Notes under the pieces: model-generated | Seen by the model: the letters and a program-made list of their open reading frames with translations, nothing else | Told to the model about the DNA's origin: nothing | Databases searched by the model: none | Source: Sandaracinaceae bacterium | GTDB lineage: Bacteria > Myxococcota_A > Polyangia > Polyangiales > Houyiibacteriaceae | DNA length: 64,000 bases | Direction of reading: 5' to 3' | Assembly: GCA_020633075.1 (NCBI GenBank) | Contig: JACKEI010000001.1 | Location: 1,674,001-1,738,000 of the forward strand | Program-made: the position numbers and the translations under genes | Shown: piece after piece, positions 16,730-26,009 of the stretch | Layout: every line of letters starts with the position of its first letter | Numbering within the stretch: the stretch's first letter is position 1

Positions 16730-19336
16730 ATGTCCACGCCCCCGCTCTCCACAGTCATCCTCGGCCGCTCGTCACGGAGGAGCCTACTGCCCCTCGCGCT
16801 GGGCGTGACGCTCGCGAGTGTGGTCTGCGTGGCAGCGACCGCGTCCGCGCAGCGGCCGCGCAGGCGCGCTCCGAGCGCGACGTTGGACGCAGGGCCCAGC
16901 GACGCGGGCGTCAGCGATGCTGGCGCAGCGGATGGCGGGGTCGACGCGGCGGTCGTGGTGCGCGTCCCGGTGCCCGGCACCTCCGCTCTCGAGATCGCGA
17001 CGGCGGCTGACGCGACCAGCGCCACGCTGCGCTCACTGCGGGTCGTGACCCGCGACAACGGCAGCGTCGCGGCGGGCCAGAGCCGGCTCGCGGCAGCGCA
17101 CGCGCAGATCGAGACGCTCAACGAGAGCCCCCTGCTCCGGCAGCTTCCGTCGCTGGACGGGCGCACCCTGCTGGACGTACGGCAGCGCTGGAGGCGCCCA
17201 GAAGAAGCCATCGACGAGGCCCTGTCCTCGGTGCAGGACCGGCGCGCCAGCCTGGACGCCGCGCGCGCACGCCTGGAACCTCTCAGCGCGGAGTGGACCG
17301 GCCGGGTGGAGCTGCTGCAGCGCTCCGACGTTCCCGAGGAAGTGCTGGCCCGTGCGGTCGACATGCTGGAGCAGGTGGCCACGGAGCTCGCCTCGGTGGA
17401 GGAGCGGTCCGCGGCGGTGGAGAGCCTCCACGAGGCGCTGAGCACGGAGGCGCTGCGCGTCGCCAGCATCATGGAGCAGCTCGATGACGCCGAGGTGCAG
17501 AGCGAAGCCAAGCTCTGGGACCGCGGCTCGCTCCCTCTCTATCGCGTGTTGATGTCGGGGGGCGCCGGCGTGGGGCTCGGAGCCCAGATCGCCGCGGCGG
17601 CCGCCACTCACTGGGAGCTCTTGCAGAGTGGGCTACAAGGCGAGGCCGAGGGCTTCGCGGCCATGCTGGTGGTCTATCTGCTCCTCTGCGCCACCCTCTT
17701 GTATCAACGCCGCCGCAGCCCGGAGTGGGAGGGTGATCCGGACGTGCTGCGGCTGGCCCGACACGTGGTCAACGCGCCCTTGGCCTCGGCGCTCTTGGTC
17801 GTGCTGCTGGCGACGCCGCTGTTCGCGCCCACCGCGCCGGTCATCATCTACGACATGGTGTTCGTGGCCCTGCTCTTCCCGGTGCTGCGGCTGCTGCCCC
17901 CCCTGCTTCCCACGGTCATGGGGCCGCTGCTGTACGGCTCTGCCGTCGCGCTGAGCTTCGACAAGCTCACCGAGCTGGCGCCCGAGGGCGAGTCGCTGCA
18001 CCAGCTGATGCTCACGGCAGAGGGGCTGGTCACCGCCATCTGGCTCGCTCGCTGGCGGTCGCGAAACCACCGCGCGCTGAAGACGAGCCATGACGCGACC
18101 GTCGTCATCGGGATCGTGTTGCTCACCTTCGTCGCGCTCGCGGCCGCGCTGGGGTGGGAAGCGCTCGCCACGATGACGGCCGGCGCCACCATGGCCAGCG
18201 TGTTCACCGCCATGGTGGCCTTCGCTGGCGCGCTGGTGGTCGAGGCGGTGGTCGCGTTCCTGATGCGTAGCCGCTTGGCGCTCCAGTCGATCAGCGTGCG
18301 GCGGCACCGGCGCATGCTCACCCACCGCATCCGTACGGGGGTGCGCGCCGCGGCGGTCCTGCTGTGGCTCTGGTCCACGGTGTCCGGCTTCCGCCTGGAG
18401 GAGCCGCTGCGCGAAGCCGTGGACAGCGTGGGGGCGTTGTCCGTCCAGACCGGAGAGATACGTCTCTCCGTGGGCGCCGTCGTGGCCGCCATCTTCATCC
18501 TCGTCTTCGTGACCTACTTCGCGCGCTTCGTACGCTTCGCCATCGAGCAGGAGGTGATGACCCGCCTGGACGTCGCCCCCGACGTCTCGGGCAGCGTGTC
18601 GCGTCTGGTCGGCTACTTCGTCGTCGCCATCGGCGTCATCGCCGCGCTGGCCGCCGTGGGCATCGAGAGCGCACAGCTGGCCATGCTGGCCGGCGCACTC
18701 AGCGTGGGCATCGGCTTCGGGCTCCAGAACATCGTCAGCAACTTCATCTCCGGGCTCATCTTGATGGTGGAGCGTCCGGTCAAGCTCGGCGACTTCATCG
18801 AGGTGGGCGCGCTGGTGGGTGAGGTCAAGAGCATCGGTATCCGCGCGAGCACCATCGAGTCCCTGGACGGCGCCGAGGTGATCGTGCCGAACGCCGATCT
18901 GATCTCCAACAAGGTCGTGAACTGGACGCTCTCCAACCGCTCGCGCCGCGTGTCGGTGAACGTGGGCGTGGCCTACGGCACAGACCCCCACCGCGTCGCG
19001 ACCGTCCTCGCCGAGGCCTGCGCGCATCACTCGACCATCCTGCCGCAGCCCGCCCCGACCATCTTGTTCACGGGCTTCGGCAACAGCTCACTCGACTTCC
19101 TGGTGCACTGCTGGGTGAGCGAGTACGCCGACCACCACAAGCTGCGCAGCGACATCACGCACTGGGTGCACGACGCGCTCTACCGCGAGGCCATCGAGAT
19201 CCCCTTTCCGCAGCGGGACCTGCACCTCCGCTCCATCGACGAGAGCGTTCGCCAGGCGCTGCGCGGCGAGCCCGAGCGCAAGGGCACGCCGCACGACCCG
19301 AAGCCGCCTCCGGACGACGGCGGCGCACCGGAGTAG
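16730..19336 (+). CDS. MscS-family mechanosensitive channel with long periplasmic N-terminal region
   Basis: An 868-residue inner-membrane channel protein. An N-terminal signal peptide ends near ATASAQ (about residue 40), followed by an Ala/Asp-rich linker and a coiled-coil-prone periplasmic region to about residue 270, comparable in layout to MscK/YbiO-type large MscS proteins. Several TM helices precede the conserved MscS pore and beta domain: LSVGIGFGLQNIVSNFISG near residue 660, then ERPVKLGDFIEVG and EVIVPNADLISNKVVNWT. The C-terminus is short and charged. The expected role is release of small solutes on membrane tension; the large N-terminus may set gating or bind a partner. Confidence 0.92.
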   Translation: MSTPPLSTVILGRSSRRSLLPLALGVTLASVVCVAATASAQRPRRRAPSATLDAGPSDAGVSDAGAADGGVDAAVVVRVPVPGTSALEIATAADATSATLRSLRVVTRDNGSVAAGQSRLAAAHAQIETLNESPLLRQLPSLDGRTLLDVRQRWRRPEEAIDEALSSVQDRRASLDAARARLEPLSAEWTGRVELLQRSDVPEEVLARAVDMLEQVATELASVEERSAAVESLHEALSTEALRVASIMEQLDDAEVQSEAKLWDRGSLPLYRVLMSGGAGVGLGAQIAAAAATHWELLQSGLQGEAEGFAAMLVVYLLLCATLLYQRRRSPEWEGDPDVLRLARHVVNAPLASALLVVLLATPLFAPTAPVIIYDMVFVALLFPVLRLLPPLLPTVMGPLLYGSAVALSFDKLTELAPEGESLHQLMLTAEGLVTAIWLARWRSRNHRALKTSHDATVVIGIVLLTFVALAAALGWEALATMTAGATMASVFTAMVAFAGALVVEAVVAFLMRSRLALQSISVRRHRRMLTHRIRTGVRAAAVLLWLWSTVSGFRLEEPLREAVDSVGALSVQTGEIRLSVGAVVAAIFILVFVTYFARFVRFAIEQEVMTRLDVAPDVSGSVSRLVGYFVVAIGVIAALAAVGIESAQLAMLAGALSVGIGFGLQNIVSNFISGLILMVERPVKLGDFIEVGALVGEVKSIGIRASTIESLDGAEVIVPNADLISNKVVNWTLSNRSRRVSVNVGVAYGTDPHRVATVLAEACAHHSTILPQPAPTILFTGFGNSSLDFLVHCWVSEYADHHKLRSDITHWVHDALYREAIEIPFPQRDLHLRSIDESVRQALRGEPERKGTPHDPKPPPDDGGAPE

Positions 19337-19409
19337 CGCGAACGGGCTTACCAGCCTCCGCCGTCGGCGACGATGGCGCACGCGACCGTCGGATGCGCAG
19401 AAACGCAGA

Positions 19410-19435
19410 GCGGCGGACCCCGAAGAGCCCGCCGC
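19410..19435 (-). terminator. possible terminator hairpin between convergent mscS and fadB
   Basis: GCGGCGG and CCGCCGC form a 7-bp stem around a 12-base loop in the 122-bp convergent gap. There is no good U tract on either strand (minus reads TCTGCGTTTCTG after the stem), so this is a weak call. Confidence 0.3.
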
Positions 19436-19458
19436 CCGGCGCATGACAGACCTTTGGT

Positions 19459-21639
19459 CTACTTCGTGAAAGTCTTGCCGGCCTCGGCCATCTCACGTAG
19501 CAGCTTCGGCGGCGTGAAGCGCTCGCCGTACTTGCCGGCGAGCTCCTCGGCGCGGCGCACGAACTCGGGCAAGCCCACGTAGTTCACGAACTGCAGCAAG
19601 CCGCCCGTCCAGGGGGGCGCGCCGATGCCCATGATGGAGCCGATGTTGGCGTCGGCCACCGAGCGCAGCACGTTCTCTTCCAGGCAGCGGATGGTCTCGA
19701 TGCTCTGGATGTAGAGCAGGCGGTCCTTCATGTCCTGGAACTGATGCTCGCTGGGGACACCCCCGTCGGCGCGCAGGAAGTGCTCCTTCAGCCCCGGCCA
19801 GAGGTGCTTCTTGCCCCCCTCCGGGTACTCGTAGAAGCCAGCGCCAGCGGCCTTGCCCTTGCGGCCCAGCTCCACGCACATCTTGTCGATGACGGGGTCC
19901 GCCGGGCTACCGGTGTAGGTCTTGCCCTCCGCCTCGAAGGCCTTCTTGGTCTCCTCGCGCACGTGGCGCCCGAGCTCCAAGCTGACCTCGTCGTTGACCG
20001 CCAGCGGACCGACCGGCATGCCTACCTGCAGCGCCGCCTGCTCGATGGAGTTGGCCGCGAAGCCCTCCGCGAGCATGGCCACGCCCTCCATGGCGAACGT
20101 GCCGAACACGCGCGACGTGAAGAAGCCGCGGCTGTCGTTGACCACGATGGGGGTCTTCTTGATCTTGACCACGTAGTCGAAGGCCATCGCGAGCGCCTCG
20201 TCCGAGGTCTTGTCGCCCATGATGATCTCCACCAGCGGCATCTTGTCGACAGGCGAGAAGAAGTGCAGACCGATGAAGCGCGTGGGGTCCTGCGACGCCG
20301 TAGACAGCCCGGAGATGGGCAGCGTCGAGGTGTTGCTGCACATCAGGAGCCCAGGCTCGCCCGCGGCCTCGGCCTCCTTGGTGACCTTGGCCTTGAGCGC
20401 TGCGTTCTCGAACACCGCCTCGATGATCATGTCGCAACCGGCAAGGCCGCTGGCCTCGGCCGTCGTCTCGATCAGCGCCAGCATCTGGTCGGCGGCCTCG
20501 CGGGTCATGGCCCCACGACCCACGCGCTTCTCCAGCAGCTTGGCGGAGTAGGCCTTGCCCTTCTCCGCCCCCTCGAGGGTGACGTCCTTGAGCACACACG
20601 GGATGCCCACCGAGGCCGTCACGTACGCGATGCCCTGCCCCATCATGCCAGCGCCGAGGATGCCCACCTTCTTGGGCAGCTTCTGCGGGACGTCCTTGGG
20701 ACGGCTCGCGCCGCTGCTGATCTTCTGCAGGTCGAAGAAGAACGCCTTGATCATGTTCTTCGCGACCCGGCCCGTGGCCAGCTCCACGAAGTAGCGGCTC
20801 TCGATGCGCGACGCCGTGTCGAAGTCCACCTGCGCACCCTCGACCGCGGCGCTCATGATGGCGCGCGGCGCTGGGTAGTGTGCGCCCTTGAGCTGCTTCT
20901 TCAGGTTGGCCGGGAAGGCCGGCAGGTTGCCGGCGAGCGCCGGGTGGCTGGGGGTGCCGCCGGGCATCTTGTAGCCCTTTTGATCCCACGGCTGCGCCGA
21001 CTTGGGGTTGGCCGCGATGAAAGCGCGCGCCTTCTTCAGCATGTCGTCCGCGTCCGTGGCCAGCTCGTGGATCAGGCCGAGGGCGAGCGCCTTGTCCGGC
21101 TTGAGGCGCGGGCCCTGGATCAGCACATCCATGATGGCCTTCTGTACGCCGAGCAGGCGCACCGTGCGCACGATGCCGCCGCCGCCGGGGAGCAAGCCCA
21201 GCGTGACCTCGGGCAGGCCCAGCTGGATGCGCGGGTCGTCGAGGCAGACGCGGTGGTGACAGGCCAGCGCGATCTCGAGCCCGCCGCCCAGCGCCGCGCC
21301 GTTGATCGCCGCGACCACCGGGATGCCCAGGGTCTCGAGCGCGCGCAGCTGTCCCGTGATCTCGCGCACGTGCGCGAACATGTCACCCGCGTTCTCGGGC
21401 TGAGCCTGGCTCAACATCTTGAGGTCGCCGCCGGCGAAGAAGGTCTTCTTGGCAGACGTGAGGATCACGCCCTTCACGGCGCCCGACTTCACCTCCTCCT
21501 GGAGTCGCGCGACGGTGCGCTTCATCGACTCCTGGTAGAGCTCGTTCATGGTGTTGGCGGACTGGTTGGGGTCGTCCATGGTCAGCGTGACGATGCCGTC
21601 TGCCCCGAGGTCCCAGCGGATTGCGGTCTGTTCAGTCAT
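19459..21639 (-). CDS. fadJ: fatty-acid oxidation alpha subunit (enoyl-CoA hydratase / 3-hydroxyacyl-CoA dehydrogenase)
   Basis: A 726-residue bifunctional beta-oxidation enzyme: N-terminal crotonase domain and C-terminal NAD-dependent 3-hydroxyacyl-CoA dehydrogenase. The hydratase part shows the oxyanion-hole segment FAGGDLKM (about residue 67), NGAALGGGLEIALA (about 112) and the catalytic Glu in GLPEVTLGLLPGGGG (about 141). The dehydrogenase has Rossmann motif GILGAGMMGQGIAY near 325 and catalytic His in IGLHFFSPVDKMPLVEI near 456. The thiolase gene lies upstream with 36 bp between them, so both probably form one fad operon under the 22933 operator. Length and the SANTM start fit FadB/FadJ; which of the two is not decidable from sequence alone. 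Confidence 0.95.
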   Translation of the reverse strand: MTEQTAIRWDLGADGIVTLTMDDPNQSANTMNELYQESMKRTVARLQEEVKSGAVKGVILTSAKKTFFAGGDLKMLSQAQPENAGDMFAHVREITGQLRALETLGIPVVAAINGAALGGGLEIALACHHRVCLDDPRIQLGLPEVTLGLLPGGGGIVRTVRLLGVQKAIMDVLIQGPRLKPDKALALGLIHELATDADDMLKKARAFIAANPKSAQPWDQKGYKMPGGTPSHPALAGNLPAFPANLKKQLKGAHYPAPRAIMSAAVEGAQVDFDTASRIESRYFVELATGRVAKNMIKAFFFDLQKISSGASRPKDVPQKLPKKVGILGAGMMGQGIAYVTASVGIPCVLKDVTLEGAEKGKAYSAKLLEKRVGRGAMTREAADQMLALIETTAEASGLAGCDMIIEAVFENAALKAKVTKEAEAAGEPGLLMCSNTSTLPISGLSTASQDPTRFIGLHFFSPVDKMPLVEIIMGDKTSDEALAMAFDYVVKIKKTPIVVNDSRGFFTSRVFGTFAMEGVAMLAEGFAANSIEQAALQVGMPVGPLAVNDEVSLELGRHVREETKKAFEAEGKTYTGSPADPVIDKMCVELGRKGKAAGAGFYEYPEGGKKHLWPGLKEHFLRADGGVPSEHQFQDMKDRLLYIQSIETIRCLEENVLRSVADANIGSIMGIGAPPWTGGLLQFVNYVGLPEFVRRAEELAGKYGERFTPPKLLREMAEAGKTFTK

Positions 21640-21675
21640 GTTCTTTGGTGCCTTTCGCGTTTCCGGTGGGGGCTC

Positions 21676-22887
21676 TCAGAGCCGCTCGATGATGGTGGCG
21701 ATGCCCATGCCGCCGCCGACACACAGCGTGGCGAGGCCGTAGCGCTTGTTCTGACGCTCGAGCTCGTCGAGCACCGTGCTGAGGATCATCGCGCCGGTGG
21801 CGCCCAGCGGATGCCCCATGGCGATGGAGCCACCGTTCACGTTCACGGTGTCCGGATCGATGTCCATGTCCTTGATGAAGCGCAGCGCGACCGACGCGAA
21901 GGCCTCGTTGATCTCCCAGAGGTCGATCTGATCCTTGGTCATGTTGGCGCGCGCGAGCGCCTTCTTGGCGGCGGGCGCCGGGCCCACAAGCATGATGGTC
22001 GGGTCCGTGCCCGTGACGGCGGTCGCGAGGATGCGGCCACGCGCCGTAAGGCCCATGCGCTTGCCCGCTTCCTCGGTGCCGATCAGCATGAGGGCGGCGC
22101 CGTCCACGATGCCGCTGCTGTTGCCGGCCGTGTGCACGTGCTCGATCCGCTCCACCCAGTGGTACTTCTGCAGCGCCACCGCGTCGAAGCCGCCCATCTC
22201 GCCGATCATGGTGAAGGCGGGCTTCAGGCTGCCCAGGGCCTCCATGGTGGCGTCGCCGCGGATGTACTCGTCGTTGTCCAGCACGACGATCCCGTTCTGA
22301 TCCTTGACGGGGACGACGCTCTTGGCGAAGCGGCCCTCGGCCCACGCCGCGGAGGCGCGCTGCTGCGAGCGCAGCGCGAAGGCGTCCACGTCCTCACGCG
22401 TGAAGCCCTCGAGCGTGGCGATCAGGTCCGCGCCGATGCCCTGCGGGACGAAGCCCGTGTCGTAGTTGGTCGCGGGGTCCATGGCCCACGCGCCGCCGTC
22501 GCTACCCATGGGGCAGCGCGACATGCTCTCCACACCACCCGCGATGACCATGTCTTCGAAGCCCGAGCGCACCTTCTGTGCGGCCAGGTTCACGGCCTCG
22601 AGACCCGAGGCGCAGAAGCGGTTGATCTGCAGGCCCGCGACGGTGTCCGGCAGACCCGCCGCGATGGCCGCGGTCTTGGCAATGCAGGCCCCCTGATCGC
22701 CCACCGGCGTGACGCAGCCGAGCACGAGGTCGTCCACGTTGTCGACGTCCAGGTTGGGCTGCCGCTCGCGCAGCGCGTCGATGAGGCCTGTGACCAGCGA
22801 GACGGGCTTCACCTCGTGCAGGGTCCCGTTCTGCTTTCCTTTGCCACGCGGCGTGCGCACGGCGTCGTAGACGATCGCTTCGGACAT
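21676..22887 (-). CDS. fadA: acetyl-CoA acyltransferase (thiolase), beta-oxidation
   Basis: A 403-residue thiolase that cleaves 3-ketoacyl-CoA with CoA to acetyl-CoA and a shortened acyl-CoA. The nucleophilic Cys is in INRFCASGLEAVN near residue 86, the His in GGSIAMGHPLGATGA near 354 and the second Cys in LCVGGGMGIA near 387. The start is ATG 22885-22887: it has AGGAG at 22894-22898, six bases upstream, and gives the normal MSEAIVYDAVRTPRGKG beginning. It is first in the operon with the FadB/FadJ-type gene. A promoter with an overlapping palindromic operator lies 46-90 bp upstream, so induction by fatty acids is likely. Confidence 0.96.
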   Translation of the reverse strand: MSEAIVYDAVRTPRGKGKQNGTLHEVKPVSLVTGLIDALRERQPNLDVDNVDDLVLGCVTPVGDQGACIAKTAAIAAGLPDTVAGLQINRFCASGLEAVNLAAQKVRSGFEDMVIAGGVESMSRCPMGSDGGAWAMDPATNYDTGFVPQGIGADLIATLEGFTREDVDAFALRSQQRASAAWAEGRFAKSVVPVKDQNGIVVLDNDEYIRGDATMEALGSLKPAFTMIGEMGGFDAVALQKYHWVERIEHVHTAGNSSGIVDGAALMLIGTEEAGKRMGLTARGRILATAVTGTDPTIMLVGPAPAAKKALARANMTKDQIDLWEINEAFASVALRFIKDMDIDPDTVNVNGGSIAMGHPLGATGAMILSTVLDELERQNKRYGLATLCVGGGMGIATIIERL

Positions 22888-22932
22888 GGTTCGCTCCTGT
22901 AGGTTCGGTTCGGCCGCGCGGGGCGTGCCGAC

Positions 22933-22950
22933 TGAATGAGTATTCAATGT
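22933..22950. promoter_or_regulatory. FadR/TetR-type operator of the thiolase operon
   Basis: TGAATGAGTATTCAATGT contains a perfect TGAAT-GAGT-ATTCA dyad (22933-22946). It agrees with the recalled Bacillus-type FadR operator TGAATGANTANTCATTCA at 13 of 16 specified positions. It lies directly downstream of the predicted -10, where a bound repressor would block initiation, and shares its left half with the site at 894-911. Confidence 0.6.
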
Positions 22951-22976
22951 CTAGACGAAGCGGGACCGAATGTAAA
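22948..22976 (-). promoter_or_regulatory. sigma70-like promoter of the thiolase operon
   Basis: On the minus strand TTTACA (22971-22976) and TAGACA (22948-22953) are spaced by exactly 17 bp. The operator dyad begins immediately after the -10. The leader to the ATG is about 50 bases. Confidence 0.5.
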
Positions 22977-23059
22977 TCCCCCTGCGTCGCCAGGCTTGAT
23001 TGCGCAGTGAATGCGTGGCTAGTTGGAACTCAGCCGCGCGTGAGGACACGAACGCAAGC

Positions 23060-24595
23060 ATGAGCAGCACCGAGGGAGCGCTACACACCCGCTTTCGTGA
23101 GGCGGCGCGCGGGTTCGCGGGCCGTCACGCGTCGCTTGCCGTCGGGGGTGGCCTGCTCCTCGCGCTCACGCTGCTCCCCACCACGCTGGCGCATGACTCG
23201 GACCGCCCGGCCGTGGCGTGGCGAGCATGCCTGGGCGCGCTGTTGAGCCTGGCGCTCCTCGGGGCGTGGCGGCGCCGACTGGCAGCCGAGCGCACCCTCC
23301 CGTGGACCGCAGGCCTCTGCACCCTGGCGCTCGGGACGCTGCACGCCGCGCTCGAGGTCGCGGCGCTGCTGCTCGCGCGGCGGGTGAGCGTGCTGGCCCC
23401 GGTCGCGGCCTCGATGGGGTTCTGCGCGTCGTGGGGGGTCGCGCTGGTCGCGGCGCTCGTGGTCGCCTGGGTGCTCCGCGAAGCCTTGGAGGGGCCTCCT
23501 CGGAGCCTGCCCGCGTGGTGTCGAGCTGCGTCTTTCCCCGCCCTGGCCGCCACCACGTTGCTGGCTTCGCTGCTGCTCCCGCCCGCGAGTGCCCTGCCCA
23601 CCGTCCCTCGTCCAGTGCCCCGGCGCGCGGACCAGCCGCCGGAGTCCAAGGAGCTGGCCAACTTCCGAACGGACTACGGGCCGCGCTACTACGCGCCGAG
23701 GCTGGAGCTCGATGGCCAGGCGCTCCTGGTCACCAGCTCGGGCGCCTTCTGGTGGGTGGGCCATGACGGCCTCGAGCCGGTGGCCATGGCGGACGTGCCT
23801 CCGGGCGCGAGCTCTCCTTTCCCGAGGGTGACGCATGTGTTCATGGAGGGAGGAGCGCTCGTCGCGGACTTCATCTCGGCCGCCGACGTGGCCATCGCGC
23901 ACGGCGCGAGCGAGGTCGTGTCGGTGCTTCCGCGGGGGAACCGCCTCCCGGGAGACCCCTCGGTGCCCGGGCTTCCCCAAGAGACCCACTATCCGACAGA
24001 GGCCGAGTACCGCCCCGCGTGCACGCCGACGAGCTACGGAGTGGGCGAACTCATGACGGGTCCAGTGACCCAGGGCCCCATCGTCGTCCACGCGGTGGGG
24101 CATCCAGACGGGGTCCTCGGGGGTGTGCCCTTCACCGACGAGGTCGCCTCCCTGGCCGATCTCACGCTGGCGACGCTGCAAGAGCGGGGCATGCAGGTGG
24201 AGCTCCAGCGTTGGTCCTCCTCGCCGCGCAGCTTCGGCTCGCAGCGGAGCGTGCTCGGGCGTCTCCTCCTCGGCCTGGCGACGGGGCTCGGGTGCTTCTT
24301 GGTCGCGCTCCTGTGGGTGGCCCTACGCGCACAGCGGCTCTGCCGGCAACCCAACGCGCAGCCCCTGCCGCGCGACGAGGCGCGGCCTCTCCTCCCCCTC
24401 TATCCCGCCTGGCTGCCGCGCTCTCGGCTCTCGCACGTCGTGACCGACGGACCACCCTACAGGCGCACCCAGGCGCTTGGCACCACGAAGGGGCTGCCCG
24501 TGCTGCGTGAGGCCTACGCGCGCCTGCGCGGCCCCATGATGGCTGTCGTCGCGCTCATGCTGGCGGTCAGCGCCACCCTCCTCGCGATCACCTGA
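23060..24595 (+). CDS. uncharacterised polytopic membrane protein
   Basis: A 511-residue membrane protein I do not recognise. The N-terminal third has about five hydrophobic segments between residues 25 and 185 (for example SLAVGGGLLLALTLLP, VAWRACLGALLSLALLGAW, GVALVAALVVAWVL). A soluble region of roughly 200 residues follows, rich in Pro/Gly, with a possible beta-propeller or sensor-like pattern (LELDGQALLVTSSGAFWWVG, VTHVFMEGGALVADF). Another TM lies near 425-445 and a last one at the C-terminus (MAVVALMLAVSATLLAI). I chose ATG 23060 over upstream in-frame codons because the upstream codons overlap the promoter region. It is divergent from the thiolase operon. Confidence 0.7.
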   Translation: MSSTEGALHTRFREAARGFAGRHASLAVGGGLLLALTLLPTTLAHDSDRPAVAWRACLGALLSLALLGAWRRRLAAERTLPWTAGLCTLALGTLHAALEVAALLLARRVSVLAPVAASMGFCASWGVALVAALVVAWVLREALEGPPRSLPAWCRAASFPALAATTLLASLLLPPASALPTVPRPVPRRADQPPESKELANFRTDYGPRYYAPRLELDGQALLVTSSGAFWWVGHDGLEPVAMADVPPGASSPFPRVTHVFMEGGALVADFISAADVAIAHGASEVVSVLPRGNRLPGDPSVPGLPQETHYPTEAEYRPACTPTSYGVGELMTGPVTQGPIVVHAVGHPDGVLGGVPFTDEVASLADLTLATLQERGMQVELQRWSSSPRSFGSQRSVLGRLLLGLATGLGCFLVALLWVALRAQRLCRQPNAQPLPRDEARPLLPLYPAWLPRSRLSHVVTDGPPYRRTQALGTTKGLPVLREAYARLRGPMMAVVALMLAVSATLLAIT

Positions 24596-24693
24596 CGTCC
24601 GCGCTTGATGACCGCGCGCCACGACACGGCGGTGTCGGTAGCAGCTCGACACGGTCGTTGACCGGGGCCCTGGCGGCGGCGCAGCCTGGGGGC

Positions 24694-25194
24694 ATGACCA
24701 AGCCTCAGAAGCACAGTCACTGCTCCTACTGCGGCGCCCCCTTCCCAGCGGAGGCAGGCTGGCCGCGCACGTGCGCGAGTTGCAGCATGGTCAGCTACCT
24801 GAGCCCCAGCCCGGTGGCCGTCCTGCTGCAACCGGTCGACGCAGGGGTGCTCGTGATACGGCGAGGGATCCAGCCTCACCGCGGAGGCCTCGCGCTGCCG
24901 GGCGGCTTCATCGACCACGCCGAGGACTGGCAGACGGCCGCAGCGCGCGAGCTCTTCGAGGAGACCGGCATCCGCATCGACGGCGACACCGTGCGCGAGA
25001 GGCGTGTCTTGAGCGCGCCGGGAGGCACGCTGCTCATCTTCGGCGAAGCGCCACCCCTACGCGCCGCAGACTTGCCCCCCTTCGTGCCCAACCACGAAAC
25101 GCTGGAGTGCCTGGTCATCACCGAGCCAGTCCCGCTGGCCTTCGACCTGCACGCGCGGGTGGTGCGCGAGTGGTTCGCCGAGCGCGCGCGCTGA
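24694..25194 (+). CDS. NUDIX hydrolase with N-terminal zinc ribbon
   Basis: A 166-residue NUDIX hydrolase that cleaves nucleoside diphosphates linked to another moiety. Residues 8-30 carry a CSYCG...CASC zinc ribbon, as in NudC-like and related proteins. The full Nudix box (G-x5-E-x7-R-E-L-x-E-E-x-G) runs from GGFIDHAEDWQ to RELFEETGI. The substrate cannot be told: NADH pyrophosphatase-like or house-cleaning activity are both possible. The start is ATG 24694, which places the zinc ribbon at the very N-terminus. It converges with the HTTM operon, 56 bp between stops. Confidence 0.9.
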   Translation: MTKPQKHSHCSYCGAPFPAEAGWPRTCASCSMVSYLSPSPVAVLLQPVDAGVLVIRRGIQPHRGGLALPGGFIDHAEDWQTAAARELFEETGIRIDGDTVRERRVLSAPGGTLLIFGEAPPLRAADLPPFVPNHETLECLVITEPVPLAFDLHARVVREWFAERAR

Positions 25195-25250
25195 GCGGCC
25201 TGCCTCGAGAGCCGGACTCGGCGCGGCAGGCGCCGCGAGCTCGGCACACG

Positions 25251-26009
25251 CTACGAGGCGGAGTCGCCTCGGTCGTCGAGCCCTCCCCACGCCAGGACGA
25301 CGGGCAGCACGAAGAGCTCCGGCTGGAAGAAGAGGGTCAGGGCGATACCCGCCGCGAGGAGCAACACCGCGACCGCGTAGCCTTTGCGCAGCCGCTCGAA
25401 CAGGAAGAGCGGCGCCGCGAGCTCGACCGAGAGCGCGTAGCCTGCGGCGAGCGTCAGCGCCGTGGGGTGCTCGGCCAGCCAGAGCCTGGCTCGCGCGATC
25501 ACGTCGGTGTGACCGATGTTCTTTTCGAGGAGCAGCCAGGCGTGGCGGTGCCCATCGACCCAAGAGAGCCCGCTGTTGCTCAGCTTCGCGAGCGCGGCGA
25601 GGAAGAGCGTCGCCGCGAACACCCCGCACGCGACCTCGTGCGCCAGGCGCCGCTGCTGGTCGCGGGCCTCGGGGCCCGCTGGCCAGAAGGCGACCAGCGC
25701 CCACCCGAGGAAGACCGCGACGCTCATCACGGTGGTGACGCTCGCCATCTCGACCCGCCTGCCCAGCATCTCGGCGTGTGCCGCCGCGAAGAGGACGACG
25801 AGCGCGAGCGCCGCAGCGGGAGCCTCGAGGCGCCGCGCGACGAACGCCAGCAGCGCCGCTCCGAGCAAGACGCCGAGCGCGAGGCACCCGACGGGTGTGC
25901 GCATGAGCAACGGGACGTCCGGCATGTGAACGGCCCGAGGAGCCGAGAGGACGAACGCGAGCAGCAGCAGCAACGCGAACGCGCCACGACGGACGGTGGT
26001 AGCGCTCAT
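25251..26009 (-). CDS. HTTM-like (gamma-carboxylase-related) membrane protein A
   Basis: A 252-residue polytopic membrane protein, about six to seven hydrophobic helices, mostly Ala/Leu. The middle contains LAALAKLSNSGLSWVDGHRH, closely paralleling IAKLSTSGLGWTHPGTI in the 26477-27466 protein; that A-K-L-x-x-S-G-L-x-W box is the kind seen in HTTM/vitamin K-dependent carboxylase-like membrane domains. It is shorter than the paralogue. The ATG 26007-26009 overlaps the upstream MYS protein stop as ATGA, which fixes the start. Function unknown; HTTM proteins are related to glutamyl gamma-carboxylase, but I see no sign of activity. Confidence 0.7.
   Translation of the reverse strand: MSATTVRRGAFALLLLLAFVLSAPRAVHMPDVPLLMRTPVGCLALGVLLGAALLAFVARRLEAPAAALALVVLFAAAHAEMLGRRVEMASVTTVMSVAVFLGWALVAFWPAGPEARDQQRRLAHEVACGVFAATLFLAALAKLSNSGLSWVDGHRHAWLLLEKNIGHTDVIARARLWLAEHPTALTLAAGYALSVELAAPLFLFERLRKGYAVAVLLLAAGIALTLFFQPELFVLPVVLAWGGLDDRGDSAS

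Noticed and set aside
19744..22902. Very long plus-strand open frame opposite the fad genes
   Set aside because: High GC makes antisense frames open. FadB/FadJ and thiolase on the minus strand have complete catalytic motifs, while the antisense product has only His/Arg/Ala-rich composition and no domain.
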